Assembly: GCF_000376945.1 (NCBI RefSeq)
Contig: NZ_AQXU01000025.1
Coordinates: 811,982-875,981 of the forward strand
DNA: 64,000 nucleotides
Source of the DNA: Leeia oryzae DSM 17879
GTDB lineage: Bacteria > Pseudomonadota > Gammaproteobacteria > Burkholderiales > Leeiaceae
Direction of reading: 5' to 3'
Shown here: in pieces, positions 58,771 through 64,000 of the stretch
Numbering within the stretch: the stretch's first letter is position 1
Layout of the letters: every line of letters starts with the position of its first letter
Made by a program: the position numbers and the translations under genes
The notes under the pieces: generated by a model
The model's input: the letters and a program-made list of their open reading frames with translations, nothing else
The model's database searches: none
What the model was told of the DNA's origin: nothing

Positions 58771-59400
58771 TCAAAACCCCAGCGCCATCCGCACCAGCTT
58801 GATACCCACCGCCACAAACAGGCCACCGCAGAGCAGATCAATCCAGCGTTTGGCTCGCTGGTAACCCTGGCGCATGCGCGCGTTGGAGAATAATGTGGCT
58901 TGCGACATGTATACCGAGACCGAAATCGTCCCCACCGTCAGCACACTGGCCACCCGCGCCCAGGTCGGGATATCCGGGGTGAAGACGGAGGCAAACATGC
59001 TGCTGAAGAACACCAGCGCCTGCGGGTTGGTCAGGCAGGTGCTGAGGCCGCACCAGTAGGATTGCAGCAGGGTACGGGAAGACTGGCTGGCGCTCCCGAC
59101 CTGTACTTCCCGGCGCGCATGGCGCCAGATCATCAGCCCCATGTACAGCAGGTACAGGCCACCCAGCCCCTGCAAGCCGCGCAGGGTGCCGCTGAAATGG
59201 GTCATCAAGAGGCCGATGCCGGTGGCGGCCAGCGTTGCCCAGATCACCGAACCGCTGGAAATACCGGCGGCGGTCACCACGCCGTGGCGACGGGATTCGC
59301 CCATGGCGGCGCGGGTGACCACCAGAAAATTCGGCCCCGGGCTGACCACCAGCGGGAAATACAAACCGGCTACCGTGCCTAAAAATGCCATCTCTGCCAT
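58771..59400 (-). CDS. LysE/RhtB-family exporter
   Basis: A 209-residue inner-membrane amino-acid or metabolite exporter with six predicted spans. The family motif SPGPNFLVVTRAAMGESRRHGV near residue 20 and AAGISSGSVIWATLAATGIG are diagnostic. ATG 59400 follows AAGGAG. It is divergent from a LysR gene 123 bp away, the classic LysE/LysG-like arrangement. The exported compound is unknown. Confidence 0.92.
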   Translation of the reverse strand: MAEMAFLGTVAGLYFPLVVSPGPNFLVVTRAAMGESRRHGVVTAAGISSGSVIWATLAATGIGLLMTHFSGTLRGLQGLGGLYLLYMGLMIWRHARREVQVGSASQSSRTLLQSYWCGLSTCLTNPQALVFFSSMFASVFTPDIPTWARVASVLTVGTISVSVYMSQATLFSNARMRQGYQRAKRWIDLLCGGLFVAVGIKLVRMALGF

Positions 59401-59523
59401 GATGCGTGCTCCTTGTTTCCCATAGCGGCATTGTGCCGCACCCGCGGCCTGACGGATCACCGATTTCTGTTATAGTTGGCGAACATCCATGAAAATTTTC
59501 GATGGCTAACCGGGAGGTAGGTA
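59401..59523. promoter_or_regulatory. divergent lysE-lysR control region
   Basis: The 123-bp gap holds an imperfect dyad around AAAATTTT (59492-59499, arms CCAT and ATGG with one bulge) and a minus-strand TATAAC-like -10 near 59469-59474. This is where the LysR protein would act on both genes. GGGAGG precedes the regulator ATG. Confidence 0.45.
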
Positions 59524-60444
59524 ATGCCCAGACTCACGCTCAACCAGCTGGAGCTGCTGGTGGCCGTCATTGATAGCGGCAGTTTCAGCGCCGCCGCCAT
59601 AGAGCTTGGCTGCACCCAGTCGCGCATCAGCCATGCCATCCACGAACTGGAACAGGTAGTGGGTACCCGCCTGCTGCAGCGGACCCGCAGCGGCTGCACG
59701 CCAACCGATGCCGGCCAGCAGGTGTTGCTGAAGGCGCGGCAGATCCTGCGCATTGCCGCCGGCATCGTGCCGTCGGTCCAGGCTGACGCCCGGCTCTCCG
59801 GCATTGTCCGTATCGCCTGTTATCGCAGCATCGGCACCCATCTGCTGCCGTATGTGCTGGAGGCGCTGGCCATCGACCACCCCGGCATCCAGATCGAGAT
59901 CGACGACAGCAGCAATGACTCGCGCGACGTCAACCAGCGCATGACCAGTGGCCGTGCAGATATCGGCATCAGCAGCTACGACATCCCGGACGGTCTGATC
60001 AGCAAACCGTATATCTACGACATCTTCTCGCTGATCTTGCCGACGGCGCTACGCTATACCACCCCGGTCACCTGGGCACAGCTGGCGCCGCTCACTTACA
60101 TTCAGGCAGATACCGCCGCCTCGCAACGGGTGCTGGCGCAATGCCACCAGGCAGGTTACCCCATTGTGGCCAGCCGGCAGATGACCAGCGACAGCAGCAT
60201 TCTGGCGCTGGTGCGCCAGGGGCTCGGCTATAGCATCCTCCCGCGGCTGGCGGCCTTTCCCACCCCGCCAGGCGTGGCCACCGAAGCCCTGCCGGTGCAC
60301 CTGCAGCGCCCTTTCCTGCTGATCCTGCATCCGGATACCGCCCGCCAGAAAGTGGTGCAGACGGTGGTCCGCTATCTGCGCGACAAGCAGATCATTCGCC
60401 AGACCGAGGCCTGGCGCCACGGGGTGATCGGCTTTAATTACTGA
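59524..60444 (+). CDS. LysR-family transcriptional regulator
   Basis: A 306-residue LysR protein. The winged helix covers about 1-60 (MPRLTLNQLELLVAVIDSGS, with TQSRISHAIHELEQVVG as recognition region) and the effector domain about 90-300. Divergent pairing with the LysE exporter suggests it senses the exported metabolite. The carnitine operon begins 260 bp downstream on the same strand, so control of that operon is also possible. Confidence 0.92.
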   Translation: MPRLTLNQLELLVAVIDSGSFSAAAIELGCTQSRISHAIHELEQVVGTRLLQRTRSGCTPTDAGQQVLLKARQILRIAAGIVPSVQADARLSGIVRIACYRSIGTHLLPYVLEALAIDHPGIQIEIDDSSNDSRDVNQRMTSGRADIGISSYDIPDGLISKPYIYDIFSLILPTALRYTTPVTWAQLAPLTYIQADTAASQRVLAQCHQAGYPIVASRQMTSDSSILALVRQGLGYSILPRLAAFPTPPGVATEALPVHLQRPFLLILHPDTARQKVVQTVVRYLRDKQIIRQTEAWRHGVIGFNY

Positions 60445-60704
60445 CCCTCCCCCGGCTTCCCCCCTCCCTTGTTTAGCGGTTTCTGCAAAACGTCGCTACA
60501 GGTTGCATGCTGGTCGCTGCAAGTTGCTGTGGCAACGGGCCGCTCCCTTAAAGTGTCATCACGAACCCGGGCAATGCCACCGCAACACGCCCGGCACAGT
60601 ACACCGTTGTTACCTTGTTTGATTGTGGGCAGGTTAAGTCAGGTTCAAGGCCCGGGCTGTCCCCGGGCGACATCTGAATGCAGTTTACTTTTGAGGAGCA
60701 GGGC

Positions 60705-61646
60705 ATGAAAGCATGTGTAAAACCGTTGGCATTCGCGTTATCTCTGGCACTGGGTCTCCCCGTTCTGGCATCCGATGCCGACAGCTGTAAAACCGTGCGC
60801 TTTGCCGATGTCGGCTGGACCGACATTGCCGCCACCACGGGTATGGCGTCCGTGGTACTGAAAGGTCTGGGCTACAACCCGACCACCACCATCGCGTCTG
60901 AGCCGATCGTGTTCTCCGGCCTGAAATCCAAACAGCTGGATGTCTACCTCGGTTACTGGAACCCGTCCCAGACCCCGGCCATCACGCCGTTCATTGAATC
61001 CAAATCGCTGACCGTACTGCCGACGCCTAACCTGGAAGGTGCCAAATACACGCTGGCAGTGCCCGCATACGCCGCTGAGAAAGGGCTGAAATCGTTTGCC
61101 GATCTGGCCAAGTTCCGCAAGGAGCTGGATGGCAAGATATACGGCATTGAACCGGGCAGCCAGGGCAACGCCCAGATCAAGAAAATGATCGACAACAACG
61201 AGTTCGGGCTGGGTGGCTTCAAGCTGATCGAGTCCAGCGAGGCCGGCATGCTGATTGAAGCCAACAAGGCATTCCGCCAGCACCGCTTTGTCGCCTTCCT
61301 GGCCTGGGACCCGCACCCGATGAACCTGATGATGAAACTCACCTACCTGTCTGGCGGGGACAAGCAGTTCGGGCCTGACTATGGCGGCTCCAAGGTGTAT
61401 ACCGTGGTCAACAACGACTTCCCGACCCAGTGCCCGAACGCCAATAAACTGGTGGCCAACCTCAAGTTCACCCCCGGCATGGAAAGCCATGTCATGGACC
61501 CGATCATGAAAAAGATCGACCCGAAAATTGCGGCCAAGACTTACCTGCAAAAGAACCCGCAGGTGCTTGATCAGTGGCTGGCCGGTGTCACTACCATCGA
61601 CGGCAAGCCGGGTCTGGCTGCGGTCAAAGCCTACCTGAAGAACTAA
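60705..61646 (+). CDS. quaternary-amine substrate-binding protein (carnitine/choline/betaine type)
   Basis: OpuAC-type periplasmic binding protein of 313 residues. A signal peptide ends near PVLASDA; the mature part includes KTVRFADVGWTDIAATT, VYLGYWNPSQTPAI (aromatic residues of the ammonium-binding box), FLAWDPHPMNL and YGGSKVYTVVN. Its position before dehydrocarnitine-cleavage and carnitine-dehydrogenase genes makes L-carnitine the likely ligand. ATG 60705 follows GAGGAGCAGG. No permease or ATPase gene is adjacent, so it must use a transporter encoded elsewhere. Confidence 0.9.
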   Translation: MKACVKPLAFALSLALGLPVLASDADSCKTVRFADVGWTDIAATTGMASVVLKGLGYNPTTTIASEPIVFSGLKSKQLDVYLGYWNPSQTPAITPFIESKSLTVLPTPNLEGAKYTLAVPAYAAEKGLKSFADLAKFRKELDGKIYGIEPGSQGNAQIKKMIDNNEFGLGGFKLIESSEAGMLIEANKAFRQHRFVAFLAWDPHPMNLMMKLTYLSGGDKQFGPDYGGSKVYTVVNNDFPTQCPNANKLVANLKFTPGMESHVMDPIMKKIDPKIAAKTYLQKNPQVLDQWLAGVTTIDGKPGLAAVKAYLKN

Positions 61647-61656
61647 GCTGTCCCGG

Positions 61657-61678
61657 CCCGTGCGTGCGCTTGCACGGG
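61657..61678 (+). other. intercistronic hairpin after the binding-protein gene
   Basis: CCCGTGC (61657-61663) and GCACGGG (61672-61678) form a 7-bp stem, and the outer GG/CC bases extend it. It lies 10 bp after the binding-protein stop and has no T run. Similar in position to the hairpin after the sugar-binding-protein gene at 47657. Confidence 0.55.
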
Positions 61679-61729
61679 GCGGGCCACTCACCCCCAAAGA
61701 CATTCCGTATCTGAAAGCGAGTCCGAATC

Positions 61730-62620
61730 ATGAATCACGATGTGATTGTGACCTGCGCCGTCACCGGCGCCGGTGACACCGTTGGCAAACATCCATCCAT
61801 CCCTGTCACCCCCAAGCAGATTGCCGAAGCCGCTGTCGAGGCCGCCAAAGCTGGGGCCACCGTGGTGCACTGCCACGTGCGTGACCCGGAAACCGGCAAG
61901 GGCAGCCGCAACCCGGCGCTGTACCGCGAGCTGGTCGACCGTATCCGCTCGTCCGGCGTCGACATGATCCTGAACCTGACCGCCGGCATGGGCGGAGACC
62001 TGGAAATCGGCGCCGGCGACAAACCGATGCAGTTTGGCCCCGGTACCGATCTGGTCGGCGGGCTGGAACGCCTGATCCATGTGGAAGAACTGCTGCCGGA
62101 AATCTGCACGCTGGACTGCGGCACGCTCAACTTTGGCGACGGCGACTTTATCTATGTCTCCACCCCGGCCCAGCTGCGGGCGGGTGCCAAGCGTATCCAG
62201 GAGCTGGGCGTCAAGCCGGAGCTGGAAGTATTTGATACCGGCCACCTGTGGTTTGCCAAGCAGTTGCTGAAAGAAGGCCTGCTGGACGACGCGCCGCTGT
62301 TTCAGCTGTGTCTGGGTATTCCGTGGGGCGCACCGGCCGACACCACCACCATGAAAGCCATGGTCGACAACCTGCCGGAGGGTGCGATGTGGGCCGGGTT
62401 TGGCATTGGCCGCATGCAGATGCCGATGGTGGCGCAGGCCATCCTGCTGGGCGGCAACGTGCGCGTCGGGCTGGAAGACAACCTGTATCTGGACAAGGGC
62501 GTGTTTGCCAGCAATGGTGCGCTGGTCGAGCGTGCCAACAACCTGATCCAGAACCTGGGTGCCCGTACCCTGACGCCGGAAGAAGGGCGCAAGAAACTGG
62601 GCCTGAAAAAACGCGGCTGA
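61730..62620 (+). CDS. BKACE-family 3-dehydrocarnitine cleavage enzyme (DUF849)
   Basis: Beta-keto-acid cleavage enzyme of 296 residues. Zinc-binding HCHVRD (H47, H49) and the conserved [21 protein letters not shown] and [14 protein letters not shown] are present. In carnitine degradation this enzyme uses acetyl-CoA to cleave 3-dehydrocarnitine into glycine-betainyl-CoA and acetoacetate. The flanking binding protein and carnitine-dehydrogenase-like gene support that substrate. Confidence 0.92.
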   Translation: MNHDVIVTCAVTGAGDTVGKHPSIPVTPKQIAEAAVEAAKAGATVVHCHVRDPETGKGSRNPALYRELVDRIRSSGVDMILNLTAGMGGDLEIGAGDKPMQFGPGTDLVGGLERLIHVEELLPEICTLDCGTLNFGDGDFIYVSTPAQLRAGAKRIQELGVKPELEVFDTGHLWFAKQLLKEGLLDDAPLFQLCLGIPWGAPADTTTMKAMVDNLPEGAMWAGFGIGRMQMPMVAQAILLGGNVRVGLEDNLYLDKGVFASNGALVERANNLIQNLGARTLTPEEGRKKLGLKKRG

Positions 62621-62648
62621 TCCACCCTTTACGTCACAGGAATACATC

Positions 62649-63611
62649 ATGGCTTTGATCAAAGAAGTAAAAACATTTGCCGCCCTCGGGGTCGGCGTGA
62701 TCGGGGCGGGCTGGATTGCCCGCGCACTGGCACACGGGCTGGATGTCAACGCCTGGGACCCGGCCCCCGGGGCCGAAGCGCAGCTGCGCGCCAGTGTGGC
62801 CAACGCCTGGCCAGCACTGGAACGGGTCGGATTGGCACCGGGTGCTTCGCAAGACCGGCTGCGCTTCATGGACACCATCGAGGCCTGCGTGGCAGATGCC
62901 GATTTTATCCAGGAAAGCGCACCGGAACGGCTGGAGCTGAAACTGGCCCTGCACGCCAGCATCAGTGCGGCGGCCAAACCGGAGGCCATCATTGCCTCGT
63001 CCACCTCCGGCCTGCTGCCGTCCGAGTTCTACGCCTCGGCCACCCATCCGCAGCGCTGCGTGGTGGGCCACCCATTCAACCCGGTATACCTGCTGCCGCT
63101 GGTAGAAGTTTTGGGCGGTCAAGAGACCAGCCCGGAGGCCATCGAGACGGCGATGCACATTTACACGCAGTTGGGCATGAAGCCGCTGCGGGTGCGCAAG
63201 GAAGTCCCCGGCTTTATTGCCGACCGGCTGCTGGAAGCCCTGTGGCGCGAGGCACTGCATCTGGTCAACGATGGTGTCGCCACCACCGGCGAGATCGATG
63301 ACGCCATCCGTTATGGCGCCGGTATCCGCTGGGCCTTCATGGGCACGTTCCAGATCTATACCCTGGCGGGTGGAGACGCTGGCATGCGCCACTTCATGCA
63401 CCAGTTCGGCCCGGCCCTGAAGTTGCCGTGGACCAAGCTGGAAGCGCCGGAACTGACCGACGAGCTGATCGAAAAAGTGGTTGCCGGTACCAGCGAACAA
63501 ATGAACGGCCACAGTATCAAGGCCATGGAGCGCTACCGCAACGATTGCATCATCAACGTGCTGGATGCCATCGAAAAAACCAAGCAGCAGCACGGACTGG
63601 CAGGAGCCTGA
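62649..63611 (+). CDS. L-carnitine dehydrogenase
   Basis: NAD-dependent enzyme of the 3-hydroxyacyl-CoA dehydrogenase superfamily, 320 residues. The Rossmann motif [17 protein letters not shown] starts near residue 14, and the carnitine-dehydrogenase-like features [47 protein letters not shown] and [15 protein letters not shown] follow. It oxidises L-carnitine to 3-dehydrocarnitine for the preceding BKACE enzyme. It starts 28 bp after that gene and ends 4 bp before the thioesterase ATG. Confidence 0.93.
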   Translation: MALIKEVKTFAALGVGVIGAGWIARALAHGLDVNAWDPAPGAEAQLRASVANAWPALERVGLAPGASQDRLRFMDTIEACVADADFIQESAPERLELKLALHASISAAAKPEAIIASSTSGLLPSEFYASATHPQRCVVGHPFNPVYLLPLVEVLGGQETSPEAIETAMHIYTQLGMKPLRVRKEVPGFIADRLLEALWREALHLVNDGVATTGEIDDAIRYGAGIRWAFMGTFQIYTLAGGDAGMRHFMHQFGPALKLPWTKLEAPELTDELIEKVVAGTSEQMNGHSIKAMERYRNDCIINVLDAIEKTKQQHGLAGA

Positions 63612-63615
63612 CGCC

Positions 63616-64000
63616 ATGACCACCCCCGTTTGCGTGTTCCAGTGCACCGTCCCAGTGGAGTGGACCGACTATAACGGCCACATGCGCGATGCCTACTATG
63701 GCCTGGCCTGCAGCTTGGCAACCGACGCCCTGATGGACCAGACCGGACTGGACGCCGCCAGCCGCGAGGCGCATCACGTGTCGCTGTACACGCTGGAATC
63801 GCACCTGTTGTTCTTGCAGGAGGTCAAGGTGAATAGCCAGCTGACCGTGCAGGTACACGTGCTGGACCTGGACCACAAGCGGGTGCACCTGTGCATGGAG
63901 CTCTACCGGGACGACCAGACGCTGGTCGCGGTCTCGGAACAGATGCTGGCTCATATCGACACCGCCGCCGGCAAAACCGCGCCGTTCCTGCCGGACACCC
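63616..64000 (+). CDS. hotdog thioesterase, betainyl-CoA type (partial, right edge)
   Basis: The first 128 codons of a 4HBT-type thioesterase that runs off the window. The active-site segment WTDYNGHMRDAYYG near residue 16 has the aspartate typical of 4-hydroxybenzoyl-CoA-thioesterase-like enzymes. In carnitine clusters this enzyme hydrolyses betainyl-CoA to glycine betaine and CoA. It follows the dehydrogenase by 4 bp. Confidence 0.87.
   Translation, partial: MTTPVCVFQCTVPVEWTDYNGHMRDAYYGLACSLATDALMDQTGLDAASREAHHVSLYTLESHLLFLQEVKVNSQLTVQVHVLDLDHKRVHLCMELYRDDQTLVAVSEQMLAHIDTAAGKTAPFLPDT

Noticed and set aside
60445-60704. Possible small gene or RNA between the LysR gene and the carnitine operon
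   Set aside because: Only short frames without ribosome sites; the region is best read as the carnitine promoter region, and no clear hairpin or RNA fold could be supported.

Overview
The window looks like a stretch of a GC-rich (about 60 percent by eye) Gram-negative chromosome, most likely a betaproteobacterium. A chitin or amino-sugar-using member of the Neisseriales (Chitinibacteraceae or Chromobacteriaceae-like) is my guess. This rests on gene content and GC only, since no rRNA or other phylogenetic marker is present. I found no tRNA, rRNA, CRISPR array or insertion sequence. Genes are dense, many start and stop codons overlap by 4 bp (ATGA), and several operons are clearly translationally coupled.

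Layout. 1-2942: the tail of an unidentified plus-strand gene, a convergent terminator, an orphan VirD4/TraG-type coupling protein preceded by two perfect dyads, and an amino-sugar kinase. 3055-20253: RtcB RNA ligase, then a long minus-strand operon (18338 down to 4299) for an aryl-polyene or xanthomonadin-like lipid pigment. That operon has an ACP, AMP ligase, two dehydratases, ketoreductase, ketosynthase plus chain-length-factor-like partner, acyltransferases, glycosyltransferase, LolA-like carrier and MMPL exporter. Divergently it is joined by a PAP2 protein and a XanB2/FkbO/Hyg5-type chorismatase that would supply the hydroxybenzoate starter. 20418-24771: a GAF/HD-GYP c-di-GMP phosphodiesterase and a MacAB/Lol-like ABC exporter. 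25099-26164: a tandem pair of small secreted Thr/Gly/His-rich proteins of unknown family. 26235-30833: housekeeping and redox genes, including a PNPOx-like protein, a soluble CZB chemoreceptor, an AhpD-like protein with a divergent LysR regulator, and an SDR-DoxX protein.

31169-49951 is the metabolic heart of the window. A ROK regulator and a GGDEF protein precede a nag operon (GlcNAc kinase, GntR regulator, NagA, NagB-II). Next comes a second, minus-strand operon: an uncharacterised TIM-barrel-like protein, an SDR, an ABC ATPase, a fold-III PLP amino-acid deaminase, an RpiR regulator, a D-aminoacylase-type amidohydrolase, DgoK and DgoA. The matching sugar ABC binding protein, two permeases and RidA run the other way. 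Read together this is a non-phosphorylating oxidised amino-sugar route: import, oxidation, N-deacetylation, PLP deamination with RidA clean-up, then 2-keto-3-deoxy-acid kinase and aldolase to pyruvate and glyceraldehyde-3-phosphate. It is tied to the nag operon by a shared tandem TGGTAT-type operator.

50176-57491: a secreted-repeat protein, an ECF sigma/anti-sigma pair, a SnoaL-AraC regulator, a FAD oxidoreductase with a cupin, then a histidine kinase/FixJ-type regulator pair and a secreted HbpS/GlcG-like protein. Both of the last two promoters carry nearly the same dyad. 57636-64000: an AT-richer orphan secreted protein, a LysE exporter with a divergent LysR, and a carnitine catabolic operon (binding protein, BKACE cleavage enzyme, carnitine dehydrogenase, thioesterase) that runs off the right edge.
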